Shown here: one piece after another, positions 1-9,907 of the stretch
How positions within the stretch are numbered: the stretch's first letter is position 1
Layout of the letters: every line of letters starts with the position of its first letter
Translations under genes and position numbers: made by a program
The notes under the pieces: generated by a model
Told to the model about the DNA's origin: nothing
The model's input: the letters and a program-made list of their open reading frames with translations, nothing else
Database searches by the model: none
Assembly (NCBI RefSeq): GCF_016598775.1
Contig: NZ_CP066802.1
Span: 1,302,001 to 1,366,000, forward strand
DNA from: Actinomyces weissii
Lineage (GTDB): Bacteria > Actinomycetota > Actinomycetes > Actinomycetales > Actinomycetaceae
Reading direction: 5' to 3'
DNA: 64,000 nt

Positions 1-111
1 CCCTTGGACGCCCCGGCACCGGTCCTACGGGCACGTGGCTCAGGGCGCCCCACCAAGAAGGAGCGGCGGCAGCTTGACGCGCTCATGGGCGGCGGCAGGC
101 GCCGCTCCTAG
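1..111 (+). CDS. S4-domain RNA-binding protein, C-terminal end only
   Basis: The window opens inside this gene. The last 36 codons read in frame from base 1 to a TAG stop. The tail is basic and contains GRPTKKERRQLDAL, the kind of end seen in short actinobacterial S4-domain proteins related to heat-shock protein 15 (HslR), which bind rRNA or stalled 50S subunits. The S4 fold itself lies outside the window, so the assignment rests only on this tail and is tentative. Confidence 0.5.
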   Translation, partial: PLDAPAPVLRARGSGRPTKKERRQLDALMGGGRRRS

Positions 112-198
112 CGCCGTCCCCCACATAACGTTTTGGTATTCATCACGCAGTCAGTTCTCCAGTAGTTAGAGACGGCTCACACAGGTAACGTTTAGATC

Positions 199-723
199 AT
201 GGAAGCGTGTTTGATCGTTGTATGTGGCTTGCCTGCCTCCGGCAAGAGCACCGTCTCCCGGATACTGGCTGAGGACCTGAAGGCCGCCTACCTGCAGGTG
301 GACACGATCGAGACCGCTATCGCCCGCGCTCAGCACCGCCGGGGGCTGCTCACCGGAGGCGAGGGCTACGAGGTCGCCTACCGGGTGGCCACCGACCAGC
401 TGCGGACAGGCCTGGACGTGGTCGCCGAGTGCGTCAACCCCCTACAGGTCACCCGTGAGGCCTGGGCGGAGGTGGCGCGGCACTGCTGCTCCCGGCTCGT
501 GGAGGTCGAGCTGGTCTGCTCCGACCCCGAGCTGCACCGTCAGCGCCTGGAGAGCCGTGCACCACAGTCACCCAGCCTGGGCAACCCCACCTGGCAGGAG
601 GTACAGGACCGCGAGTACGAACCCTGGCGACGCCCCCACCTGCAGCTGGACACCGCCAGGCTCAAGCCCGTCCAGGCGGCGGCAGCGGTGATGACCTACA
701 TGAGCCGTCAGGGCGTGTTCTAG
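199..723 (+). CDS. AAA/P-loop nucleotide kinase-like protein
   Basis: A 174-residue protein with a Walker A motif GLPASGKST at about residues 10-18, followed by an Asp in QVDTIE where small-molecule kinases and zeta-toxin-like P-loop proteins carry a substrate-binding acid. A basic lid-like stretch with several Arg residues lies near 115-125. The size fits stand-alone AAA_33-type kinases, which phosphorylate small metabolites or sugars. The true substrate cannot be read from sequence. It starts at an ATG with only a weak Shine-Dalgarno. A macrodomain gene follows 63 bp downstream on the same strand, so the two may be co-transcribed. Confidence 0.82.
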   Translation: MEACLIVVCGLPASGKSTVSRILAEDLKAAYLQVDTIETAIARAQHRRGLLTGGEGYEVAYRVATDQLRTGLDVVAECVNPLQVTREAWAEVARHCCSRLVEVELVCSDPELHRQRLESRAPQSPSLGNPTWQEVQDREYEPWRRPHLQLDTARLKPVQAAAAVMTYMSRQGVF

Positions 724-786
724 ACGCCCCACCCGCCCCACAGGGAGCAGCCAGCCAGCTAACCGGGCCCACCAGGCCGCGCCAGG

Positions 787-1368
787 GTGCATCCTGGTCC
801 GATGCAGGTAGAGGCCGTCCTGGGGGACATCACCCAGCAGCACGTGGACGCCGTCGTCAACGCTGCGAACTCCGGGCTGCTAGGTGGCGGGGGTGTTGAC
901 GGCGCGATCCACCGGGCGGCCGGGCCGGAGCTGCTGCAGGCCTGCCGGGAGCTGCGCCGAGAGCGCTTCCCACAGGGGCTGCCGGTGGGCCAGGCGGTGG
1001 CCACGCCAGGTTTCGCGCTGCCCGCCCGCTGGGTGCTGCACACGGTCGGCCCTAATCGGCACCAGGGGCAGACGGACCCGGGCCTGCTACGCCGCGCCTT
1101 CCTGAGCTGCCTGCGGCTGGCGGCCGATCTGGGCTGCCGGAGCGTGGCCCTGCCTGCGGTCTCCGGCGGCGCCTACGGCTGGGCGGCGGACGACGTCGCC
1201 CGCGAGGCTGCTGGAGCGGTCCGGGACTTCGCCTACGGCCTGGAAGGCGCGCCCGGACCGGTGGGGCTGGTGCGCTTCGTGCTCTTCAACGAGCCGCTGC
1301 TGACCGCGTTCCGCACCCACCTGGACGGCATGGGAGGATCGGGAGCCTGTTTCCGGGAGACGGAATAA
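787..1368 (+). CDS. Macrodomain protein (O-acetyl-ADP-ribose deacetylase / ADP-ribosylhydrolase type)
   Basis: Classic macrodomain of the YmdB/MacroD type. GDITQ comes first, then VDAVVNAANSGLLGGGGVDGAIH (the Asn-Ala-Ala-Asn loop plus the Gly-rich phosphate loop with the catalytic Asp), then a later conserved VSGGAYG loop. Such enzymes remove ADP-ribose from proteins or hydrolyse O-acetyl-ADP-ribose in the cytoplasm. The reading frame begins with GTG at 787. An internal ATG at 802 (MQVEAVLGD) lies right before the domain and is an equally likely start, since neither has a strong ribosome-binding site. About 193 residues, a normal length. Confidence 0.9.
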   Translation: MHPGPMQVEAVLGDITQQHVDAVVNAANSGLLGGGGVDGAIHRAAGPELLQACRELRRERFPQGLPVGQAVATPGFALPARWVLHTVGPNRHQGQTDPGLLRRAFLSCLRLAADLGCRSVALPAVSGGAYGWAADDVAREAAGAVRDFAYGLEGAPGPVGLVRFVLFNEPLLTAFRTHLDGMGGSGACFRETE

Positions 1369-1384
1369 ACACGGCGGGCGGGCG

Positions 1385-1417
1385 TTGACCCTGCTGCGGG
1401 CATCAGGCCCCTATACT
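1385..1417 (+). promoter_or_regulatory. Possible promoter of the cupin gene
   Basis: TTGACC at 1385-1390 and TATACT at 1412-1417 precede the cupin gene. The 21-bp spacer is longer than usual for a housekeeping sigma factor, so only the -10-like element is persuasive. Confidence 0.3.
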
Positions 1418-1462
1418 CATACCCAGCACCATGCTTCCTGAGCCAATTAGAAAGGGATACTG

Positions 1463-1927
1463 ATGGAAATCATTGACAACGGCCCCCAGCCCAACGCCTT
1501 CGACATCGAGACCGCCACCACCGAGAACGACACCTACCGCACGGTGGCCTGGACGGGCCGCTACCTGCAGGTGACGCTCATGTCCATCCCGGTGGGTGAG
1601 TCGATCGGCTTGGAGACCCACCCGGAGACCGACCAGTTCTTGCGCATCGACGCTGGTAAGGGCCGCTGCGTCATGGGTCCGAGCGAGCACGACCTGACCT
1701 TCGAGCAGGAGGTCGAGGACGGCTGGTCCATCCAGGTCCCCGCAGGCACCTGGCACGACGTCATCAACACCGGTGACGAGCCGCTGCGTCTGTACACCGT
1801 CTACGCTCCCGTGCACCACGCCCAGGGCATCGTGCAGCGCACCTTCGCCGAGGCGGAGGCGGACGAGGAGGCCGGCCGTGACGAGCCGCCGTCGTGGACC
1901 GTGCAGCCCGAGGGTGCTGCCCACTGA
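1463..1927 (+). CDS. Single-domain cupin protein
   Basis: A 154-residue cupin. The first cupin motif is seen as THPETDQFLRIDAGKG (metal-ligand His and Glu) and the second as VPAGTWHDVINTG with a further His. A conserved VYAPVHHAQG stretch follows, as in the cupin family related to mannose-6-phosphate isomerase. The C-terminus is acidic. Known cupins of this type bind a metal and act as isomerases, dioxygenases or sensors, and the substrate here is unknown. The start is an ATG with AAAGGGA about 7 bases upstream. It appears to be a single-gene unit because a strong terminator follows directly. Confidence 0.85.
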   Translation: MEIIDNGPQPNAFDIETATTENDTYRTVAWTGRYLQVTLMSIPVGESIGLETHPETDQFLRIDAGKGRCVMGPSEHDLTFEQEVEDGWSIQVPAGTWHDVINTGDEPLRLYTVYAPVHHAQGIVQRTFAEAEADEEAGRDEPPSWTVQPEGAAH

Positions 1928-1960
1928 TCCACGTAGCACCGCCCGCTGAGGGCGCAAGCA

Positions 1961-2000
1961 GGGGCTCCCTGGTACCGGCTGAGACCGGCCAGGGAGCCCC
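1961..2000 (+). terminator. Rho-independent terminator after the cupin gene
   Basis: A 12-bp perfect stem (GGGGCTCCCTGG with its complement) plus an inner CCGG/CCGG pair, followed by TCAATTTT. Confidence 0.9.
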
Positions 2001-2189
2001 TCAATTTTCCGCAGGACAGATGCTTGCGGGTTTTGCGGGCTGCTGACCACTCAGCACAGTTCAGCCCCGGGCCTCGGGATGTGGCGGGTAGGCCGGTTAG
2101 TGTGGCCGCATGATGTCCCTGATCTGTTTAATCTCCTTATGCCTGCCGACGGCGGCCCCAGACACCCTGGCGGTGGAGGGCGGTGCGGC

Positions 2190-3524
2190 ATGACGCAGCA
2201 GGAGCAGACGGTGCGCGCCGTGCAGGCCCCCCAGGAGGCGCCGGTGCAGAAGGCGGGCCAGTGGGTGCGCGAGTCCGCTCAAGCCACCCGCACGGCCTGG
2301 GCGGAGGCTTGGCAGCGCGGTGTGGAGGAGTTCCAGCCCGTGTGGCGACGGCGCCCGCGCATGTCCTCACTGGGGCGGGCGGTGGCCTGCTGGATGCTGG
2401 TTGCAGCCCTGGCCTTCACGCTGCTGGGCTGGCTGTGGGCGGACCCGCAGGCTGGCTTCCTGGGCAGGCTGGTCAGCGCCTGGAGCGGGAGCGCATTCGT
2501 GGGGGCCGCTCCGGGGCTGCGGATCATGGCGGCCTTGCTGGCAGTCCTGACCATGTGCGCGGTGGCGCTGGTGGTGGGGCTGTTCCGCAGCCTGGTGGCC
2601 ACGCAGCAGCGTGACGCTGACGCCCAGCTGTCCAAGGCGGTGGAGCAGCTGGGCTCCGGTTCCGCGGCAGTGCGGATCGCGGCGGTGTACGCCTTGGAGG
2701 AGCTGGCGAATCGGGGCGGTGGCGCCCTGCGGCAGCGGGTGGTGGACCTGCTCTGCGGCTACCTGCGCACGGAGCGGGGCCAGTGGCAGGAGCCTGCGGC
2801 CGCTCCGGCTGGCGGGACGCGGCGGGGGCGGACGATGCGCCGCTACGTCTGCGACGACGGCGCCGTGGAGTCCACGATCCTGCACGTGCTGGCGCGCCAC
2901 CTGCGCCAGGAGCGCGAGCCGCAGGCCGAGGGCTCGGAGCGCCACCAGGAGCTGGCGGAGACCCAGCTGTGGTGCGACTGTCGTTTGGACCTGCACGGTG
3001 CGGTACTGGTGAGCCCGGTGCCTTTCCAGGGCGCGTCCTTTGCGGCGGACGCGGACTTCACCGGGGTGGTGTTCACTGGTGAGACTGACTTCTCTGATGC
3101 GCAGTTCCTGGAGAAGGTGAGCTTTGAGCGGGCGGTGTTCCGGGCACCAGCGGTGTTCCGGGGGACGGTGCTGCACAAGCTGGCGGACTTCACTGGCGCC
3201 ACCTTCACGCAGGAGGCGGTGTTCTCGGCGGCGACCTTCAGCTGGTTCGCCTCTTTCAAGGACGTGACCTTCCTGGACGCCGTGGCCTTCCAGCAGACCT
3301 TCCTGCGCAACTCTGACGGCTTCACGGGGGCGGTGTTCAACCGGGCCATGCAGGACGAGGGGCGGGTGCGCTTTGCCTTGCGGGAGTCCAACCAGTTCCA
3401 GGACCCCACGGGCCTGCCCTTCGGGGCGCGCTGGGTACGTTTTGAGCGCGGTGGCCGGTCGGTGGCGCCTCCGCCCCCGGGCGGGACGCCAGACGCCAAC
3501 AGCACCGCCGAGGCCGACGGCTGA
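2190..3524 (+). CDS. Two-TM membrane protein with C-terminal pentapeptide repeats (paralogue of the gene at 8693-9907)
   Basis: I start it at the ATG at 2190 (MTQQEQ), which has GGTGGAGGG just upstream. The frame is open to 2079, but that extension is Gly/Pro-rich and lacks a good Shine-Dalgarno. The 444-residue product has two hydrophobic helices (about 64-84 and 111-134). A conserved block follows (about 148-195) with AVEQLGSGS, VRIAAVYALEELA and RQRVVDLLCGYLRTERG, then VEST, LWCDC and LDLHGAVL. About 20 pentapeptide-type A(D/N)LXX repeats rich in Phe (DFTG, VFTG, DFSD, QFLE) make up residues 270-400. Pentapeptide repeats fold as a right-handed beta-helix. Function is unknown. The same architecture recurs in the AT-rich island gene. 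Confidence 0.85.
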   Translation: MTQQEQTVRAVQAPQEAPVQKAGQWVRESAQATRTAWAEAWQRGVEEFQPVWRRRPRMSSLGRAVACWMLVAALAFTLLGWLWADPQAGFLGRLVSAWSGSAFVGAAPGLRIMAALLAVLTMCAVALVVGLFRSLVATQQRDADAQLSKAVEQLGSGSAAVRIAAVYALEELANRGGGALRQRVVDLLCGYLRTERGQWQEPAAAPAGGTRRGRTMRRYVCDDGAVESTILHVLARHLRQEREPQAEGSERHQELAETQLWCDCRLDLHGAVLVSPVPFQGASFAADADFTGVVFTGETDFSDAQFLEKVSFERAVFRAPAVFRGTVLHKLADFTGATFTQEAVFSAATFSWFASFKDVTFLDAVAFQQTFLRNSDGFTGAVFNRAMQDEGRVRFALRESNQFQDPTGLPFGARWVRFERGGRSVAPPPPGGTPDANSTAEADG

Positions 3525-3595
3525 GCCAGGGCGGCTACCTGGGTCAGTGCACCACCGCCGCCCTGGACCCCACGACCGCTGCCCTGACGGGGCGC

Positions 3596-3670
3596 ACATG
3601 GTGATACACCCACCCCCGGGTACGCCGCGCCTACCGGCGCCTGGAACGCCTGGCCCGCTTGGCAGTCGCC
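3596..3670 (+). pseudogene. IS1249-like transposase, C-terminal fragment
   Basis: A short stretch reads TW*YTHPRVRRAYRRLERLAR. This resembles the C-terminus of IS1249-type (IS256-group) transposases, but an in-frame TGA stands in place of one Trp codon. Nothing upstream codes for the rest of the enzyme. It runs straight into the long repeat that starts at 3649. Confidence 0.5.
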
Positions 3671-4027
3671 TCGTGGTCCACGTGCCGCAGGGGCCTGTGG
3701 CCCCGGCTGTCCCTGGTGGGCTGGGTGCGTGTGTGGGTAGGGGGTTGGTGACCCTGTGGCCCCGGCTGCCCCTGGTGGGCTGGGCAGCGCGGGAGCTGTC
3801 ACTGGCGGAGGGCTAGAGGCCCTGGCACCGACCGCTGAACCTTCAACCACCGCGGCATCAAGCCAAAAACTCCCCCACCCCAGAACCAGGGAAGTGCTCT
3901 AAGCCTCCACCAGTGACAAAACGCGCCCACCCAGGCACCACAAGACCCACCAGACCAAGACAAGCGCCACAAAATCCCCCCCCGGGACAGCCCACACCCA
4001 CCCGCCCCAGACAGCACCGGACCGCAC
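3649..4027. repeat. Long dispersed repeat, copy A (about 380 bp)
   Basis: Nearly identical to 32936-33311 (copy B), with only scattered substitutions. It opens with CCTGGCCCGCTTGGCAG, contains a tandem Gly/Trp-coding block and ends with CCGGACCGCAC. In each copy the left end is fused to a different part of an IS1249-like transposase. No recognisable protein is encoded. Confidence 0.88.
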
Positions 4028-4049
4028 ATATTCGCGCCGACAACCACGA

Positions 4050-4110
4050 CTTGTGCATTTCGGCGCGAGTGGTGCGGTATTTTGGCACAACTCGCGCCGA
4101 AATGCACAAG
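4050..4110. repeat. Palindromic intergenic repeat, family 1, copy 1
   Basis: Perfect 21-bp arms (4050-4070 and 4090-4110) around a 19-base centre. The arm core is TGCATTTCGGCGCGAGT. A second copy with even longer arms lies at 62669-62723, 58 kb away. Both are intergenic, and the identity continues slightly into the flanks (CGACTTGTGC on the left, TGGAGGC on the right). Confidence 0.85.
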
Positions 4111-4157
4111 TGGAGGCAAAGGCGGAGGGGAGCATGGTCCGCTTTAGGCACTTGTGG

Positions 4158-4211
4158 CCCGAGTGGGAGGTGTGACCCGAGCGATAGGTGTTGCCCGAGT
4201 GGGAGGTGTGC
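4158..4211. repeat. Three 18-bp tandem repeats
   Basis: Units start at 4158, 4176 and 4194 (CCCGAGTGGGAGGTGTGA type). Units 1 and 3 are identical over 17 bases, and the middle unit has diverged. Confidence 0.75.
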
Positions 4212-4243
4212 TCGCCATGGATTGAGGGCCCGGGCAAGCAAAA

Positions 4244-4265
4244 AGCCGCCGGTTACCCGGCGGCT
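4244..4265 (-). terminator. Terminator of tRNA-Pro
   Basis: Read on the minus strand, a 9-bp GC stem (AGCCGCCGG and complement) with a 4-base loop is followed by TTTTTGCTT, immediately downstream of the tRNA 3' end. Confidence 0.85.
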
Positions 4266-4267
4266 TG

Positions 4268-4344
<77 letters not shown>

Positions 4345-4436
4345 TTGCCTCACGGAGCAGGTCCGCTCGGAACGAGTAGAACCTTAGCCCACCGGCCCGC
4401 CCAGACTGAAATTCTCAGCCCGTGACGCCTGTCACC

Positions 4437-4484
4437 GGGGTGCTGGCTGGTGGCCCCACCGGGACCCGGCCCAGCCAGCACCCC
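4437..4484 (-). terminator. Hairpin downstream of the rhodanese gene
   Basis: 14-bp perfect inverted repeat (GGGGTGCTGGCTGG and complement, 4437-4450 / 4471-4484) just past the stop of the rhodanese gene. There is no clear U-tract. Confidence 0.6.
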
Positions 4485-4500
4485 GGCCCAGCCTCACGGT

Positions 4501-4812
4501 TCAGGCCTCCTGGTTCCAGGCGCGCACGCCCCCAGCCAGGTTCACGAGCTCCCCCTGGAAACCCGCCTCCTGGAGGGCCGCGATGGCCCGCTTGGAGCGG
4601 GTGCCACCGGCACAGTGCACGATGGTGGGCACGCCCGGATCCAGCTCGCCCATACGCTCCACCACCTGGGACAGTGGGATGCGCAGGGAACCGTCGATAG
4701 CGGTGGCCGCCACCTCGTCGGGCTCCCGCACGTCCAGCAGCGTGTAGCTGCTGCCTGGTGCCTCACCTGCCTGCACGCGGGCGCGCAGCTCCGCCGTGGT
4801 CATCTCCTTCAT
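4501..4812 (-). CDS. Rhodanese-like domain protein
   Basis: A 103-residue single rhodanese domain. LLDVREPDEVAATAIDGSLRIPL is the CH2A-type N-terminal motif, and VHCAGGTRSKRA carries the active-site Cys (about residue 67) in a six-residue loop. This fits persulfide/thiosulfate sulfurtransferases of the GlpE/PspE size class, acting in cytoplasmic sulfur transfer. Its start lies 45 bp downstream of the pgi stop on the same strand, so the two may be co-transcribed. Confidence 0.9.
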   Translation of the reverse strand: MKEMTTAELRARVQAGEAPGSSYTLLDVREPDEVAATAIDGSLRIPLSQVVERMGELDPGVPTIVHCAGGTRSKRAIAALQEAGFQGELVNLAGGVRAWNQEA

Positions 4813-4857
4813 GCCTGTTCCTCTCTCGCAGTGGGTGCTGGGCGGGCGGCGTCGTCG

Positions 4858-6513
<1,656 letters not shown>

Positions 6514-7521
6514 GCGGACAGTCTAGGCCCAGGCGCGTGGTCGCAGGGTGGGAGCCTTGGGCAGGTGGCGTCCTTGGCGGTCAAATGTCCAGATTGATGA
6601 CGAAAGCCGCTGGTGGGCCTGTGTGGCCGGACGAGAGCCGCGCAATCATGCGGTTCTGTGATGGGGCTTGGCGCTGGTCCGAGCCCTTTGTCATCAATCC
6701 GGACACGTTGCGGCTGGTGCAGGCGCTGGCACTAGCGCCTATGCGCTCAAGGCGGGGCCCTGGTCCTAGCGGACCTCCGCAAGAACGACGTCCTGGCCCG
6801 TGGGCGTCCAGTGCCGGTGAGGGCCAGCCACCGCTGAGAGGCGGGCAGGGGGCCGCCCCCTTACGTGCCCGGTGCGGTGCCGGTGATCTTCAGCCACTTG
6901 GCCGTCCTCTCCGCCCGGCCCGTGTACGCCCAGCGCGGGGACCAGCCACCGGGGAGGCGGGCAAGGTCTTGGCCTTTATGCCCAGGGTGCCGGAGCGCCT
7001 AGCGCTGGCGGTACCGGCCTCGGGGCGCGCCCCAGGACGCCCTGTAAGGGGGCGGCCAAATGGGGCTGGTCGTGCACCCGAGGTTTGCAGGCGCCTGTTC
7101 CCCTCTTTCCGCCATAATCTGTCGATCCACGTGTAACCGCAGGCCCCTCCCGCTGCCGGTAACCGCAGGTAACTGCCGGAGGTCGCATCCCGATCTGCTG
7201 GCCAGCAAGACGCTGCACACCTCACGCCGACACTCTTAGGCGCTCACAACCCGGCTCCCCCGGGATCACTTCCCGGCCGAGGCGAGGAGGCTCACCAGTA
7301 GTCATCTGAGTGACAGACATCGGGGACCCACACCGCTCTTGTATCCAAGAGGCCCGCCCATGCCAGCCGTCTACGACCAAGAGCCGGACGGGAAGGGAAG
7401 CGCTTCGGAACACATCAACGAGGTTTTCTCACCGGAGTGGGTGGTGGGCAGGGTGCGTGTCGTGTAGGGGGCGCGCGGGGAACACAGTCAGGATGGGTCT
7501 TGACCAAAGAATCTGCTCTGA
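6514..7521. other. Gene-free kilobase at the left edge of the accessory island
   Basis: I find no convincing gene on either strand. The open frames here have low-complexity, Pro/Arg/Gly-rich translations. Two things stand out. One is a perfect 14-bp inverted repeat (GGCCGCCCCCTTAC at 6851-6864, its complement at 7044-7057) spanning about 200 bp. The other is a short direct repeat around 6826-6850 and 6941-6965 (CCAGCCACCG...AGGCGGGCA). It may be decayed coding or mobile DNA. Confidence 0.5.
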
Positions 7522-8343
7522 ATGCGAGGCCCCCGCGTGCTGTCCTATTGTGCCATTCTTGACGTACCTGAGGCTGCTGCCTACACCGTCTCCAGGTGCT
7601 TGCCGATCATCGACGCTTTAGTGACGTTCGCCCTCACCAGCGGGCGGCGACCTGCTAGCCCCAGACGGTCATGGTGCTGCGGTGGCTCATCGAGGCCACC
7701 AGCATGCGCGTCCTGGCCAGGGAAAGCGGCGTGTCGACCGCCACGGCTTACCAGCACCCGCACGAGAGCCTGGTCGTGATCACCGACATGCCTCCGACCT
7801 GATCAAGACCCTCCAGGACTTGGCCAAGGCGAAGGAACCTTACGTGTGCCTGGACGACACCCTGATCCGTGCCGACCGGATCGCCTGCAAGGGGCCTTTT
7901 GGCAGGCGCTTGTGGTACTCCGGCAAGCACAAGGCCTTCGTCAGCAACGTGCAGGTCCGGACCGACTCCACCGGCTACCCGGTGTGGGTCTCACCCGTGG
8001 AGCCCGGCTCGGCCCACGACATCACAACCGCCCGCACCCATGTGCTCGGCTCCCTGTAAAACGCCGCCGCCAATTAGACGCCAACCCTGGCCGACAAGGG
8101 CTAACAGGTCTCTGGGGTCCGCACCAAGACGCCGTTCAAAGGCAAGGAGCTGGACGCCAAGCAGGAAGTCTACAACACCATCCAAGGCACCATGAAAGCA
8201 CCGGCTGAGAAAGCAAACGCCCTGTTCAAGAATCTCAAAGCGCTCCAACGAGTCACCCTCAAACCCCGAACAATAACCAAGATCACCGGCACCGCACTGG
8301 TCATCCTCAACCTGAATACAGGCTACAGACCCGTCCCACCCTG
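7522..8343 (+). pseudogene. IS5-family transposase, frameshifted remnant
   Basis: Pieces in several frames line up with a DDE transposase of the IS5 group. An N-terminal helix segment (VLSYCAILDVPEAAAYTV) comes first. The catalytic core has YVCLDDTLIRADRI, then GKHKAFVSNVQV and PVWVSPVEPGSAHDI, which carries the second acidic region. A C-terminal piece NALFKNLKALQRVTL ends at PVPP-stop. Frameshifts (near 7690 and 7780) and stops (after 8057 and at about 8104) make it inactive. A second, more damaged relative is at 11911-12450. Confidence 0.8.
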
Positions 8344-8575
8344 ATGAGAAAACCTCACACAAACGAGCCATGTTCCTGTCAGCCGTTGCTTCCCTGCGAT
8401 CCGATCCAGTTTCCCAAGCCTACTACCAACGCAAACGCGACCAAGTCAAACGCCACAACCAGGCTATCCTCGCCCTGGCCCACCGCCGCATCCTGACCCT
8501 TCACACCATGATCCGCAACGGCACCCTCTACGACCCACGACCAGCCACAAAACTACTCGTGGCAGTTAACACACC
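8344..8575 (+). pseudogene. IS110-family transposase, C-terminal remnant
   Basis: About 75 residues (KRAMFLSAVASL, SDPVSQAYYQRKRDQ, KRHNQAILALAHRR, MIRNGTLYDP) match the end of IS110-type transposases. The N-terminal DEDD catalytic half and the start of the transposase_20 domain are missing. The fragment abuts the IS5 wreck directly, so one element probably landed in or recombined with the other. GC content falls sharply just after it. Confidence 0.75.
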
Positions 8576-8692
8576 ACATAGGGACAACCCCCGAACTGGC
8601 TGCCACAGCTTGAGACACACTAAAGGGGCATCCTATTGGGCGAAAACTGCATCAGTGAGCATTCTTAGCGGAAGCCTTTCTAGTGAAGTTAA

Positions 8693-9907
8693 CTAATCTG
8701 CAAACTGAACCCAGCTCGCACCCCAAGGAAGGCCGGTTTCTGGGTTTAGTGGAACCCCTTCTGGCAATACTATTGCACGTCCATCATCTTTAATCTCTTG
8801 GTTGAACTTCGCCTCCTTAAAGGTCGACTTTCCACCAAAGTAGGTGTTCGAAAAATTTGCGTCGCAACGGAACTCCGCCTCATCGAAGTTAACGACCCCC
8901 TCAAAGCCTGCCCGATCGAAATCGACATACTCATGAAATCGCGTTTCACAGAACATGGTTTTACTATAGAAATGCACCCCGCCGAAAATGGCTATGTCAT
9001 GGAAGTCCGAATTCCAAAAGTTGGCTTGATATAGCCTTGAACTCAGGAAAGTAGCGGGACCCAAGAATTGTGTGCCGGAGAAGTTTATGAAACTGTTGAT
9101 AGTTGCATTACGAAGATCTAGATGCTCCACAAGTACCGCGCCATGCAGATCTAGAGTACAGTCGCACCAGAGCTGGTCGTTTTCCACTTCCTGTATCACA
9201 ACATCCTGTTCACCTGCCCCTTCTCTGGCTTGACGCAAGTGTTGAGCTAGTACGGTCAGAACCGTTGACTCTACGGGGCCATCTGTATGCAGACATTTAC
9301 TCCCGTTGACAACTACCATATTCTTAATATCTTCTTCGACAGCAGGTTCCCGGCAACCTCTTTCAGTACGTAGATATCCACACAAAATGTCTACTACTCG
9401 TTGTCGGTAACTTCCTTGATAGCGGTCTGCCACATCCGCCAGCGCATACACTCCCGCAATACGCACTTGCGGCGAACCACTTCCTAGTTGTTCCACAGCA
9501 GCAAGGAGCTTTGTCTCTGCTTCACGTTGGTCGAGCCGGGATTCTTCTAGCTCCGCACTCGCTCGTTCGCGGAACTTGATAACGAGATACCCTACTGCTC
9601 CTATACCACCTATGATCGTCAATGTAATTCTCGCAATATCGAGTGCCGCACCATTGCTAGGGATATGGTCAGATTTCTCTATTATTTCTGACCGTGCGCT
9701 AGGGGAAGACAGAGGATCTGAAGGCGTCGTGGGCTGCATTACCTCCACACTATCCTGCGTTTTTTTCTGCAGCCACCCCCGGGACCAAGGTTTCATGTCC
9801 CCCCAGAACCAAACTAAAAACAAAAAAAGCACTATAGATAGCGCGGTCCATGCAGCAATCAGATAAAAAAGCTTTCGCCCCGCATTCCGCTTCTTTTGCT
9901 TGTTCAT
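8693..9907 (-). CDS. Two-TM membrane protein with pentapeptide repeats, island paralogue
   Basis: 404 residues. Hydrophobic helices lie at about 12-35 and 88-110, separated by a Ser/Pro-rich loop of about 50 residues. A conserved block follows (about 133-260: AAVEQLGSGS, VRIAGVYALADVAD, RQRVVDILCGYLRTERG, VESTVLTVLAQHLR, LWCDCTLDLHGAVL), then Phe-rich pentapeptide repeats to about 375, and a closing LPWGASWVQFAD. Each block has a counterpart in the protein at 2190-3524, down to its final FGARWVRFE. Base composition is clearly lower in GC than neighbouring genes, indicating acquisition. The ATG at 9907 has only a weak AGGAAC-like site. Function is not known; membrane anchoring with a beta-helical cytoplasmic domain is inferred. 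Confidence 0.88.
   Translation of the reverse strand: MNKQKKRNAGRKLFYLIAAWTALSIVLFLFLVWFWGDMKPWSRGWLQKKTQDSVEVMQPTTPSDPLSSPSARSEIIEKSDHIPSNGAALDIARITLTIIGGIGAVGYLVIKFRERASAELEESRLDQREAETKLLAAVEQLGSGSPQVRIAGVYALADVADRYQGSYRQRVVDILCGYLRTERGCREPAVEEDIKNMVVVNGSKCLHTDGPVESTVLTVLAQHLRQAREGAGEQDVVIQEVENDQLWCDCTLDLHGAVLVEHLDLRNATINSFINFSGTQFLGPATFLSSRLYQANFWNSDFHDIAIFGGVHFYSKTMFCETRFHEYVDFDRAGFEGVVNFDEAEFRCDANFSNTYFGGKSTFKEAKFNQEIKDDGRAIVLPEGVPLNPETGLPWGASWVQFAD

Noticed and set aside
2079..2189. Upstream extension of the first pentapeptide protein
   Set aside because: Open frame, but Gly/Pro-rich and without a Shine-Dalgarno; the ATG at 2190 has GGTGGAGGG just before it and the paralogue has no such extension.
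6537..7136. 199-codon frame after pgi
   Set aside because: No ribosome-binding site, Pro/Arg/Gly-rich, overlaps the pgi upstream region and the inverted repeat; no domain seen.
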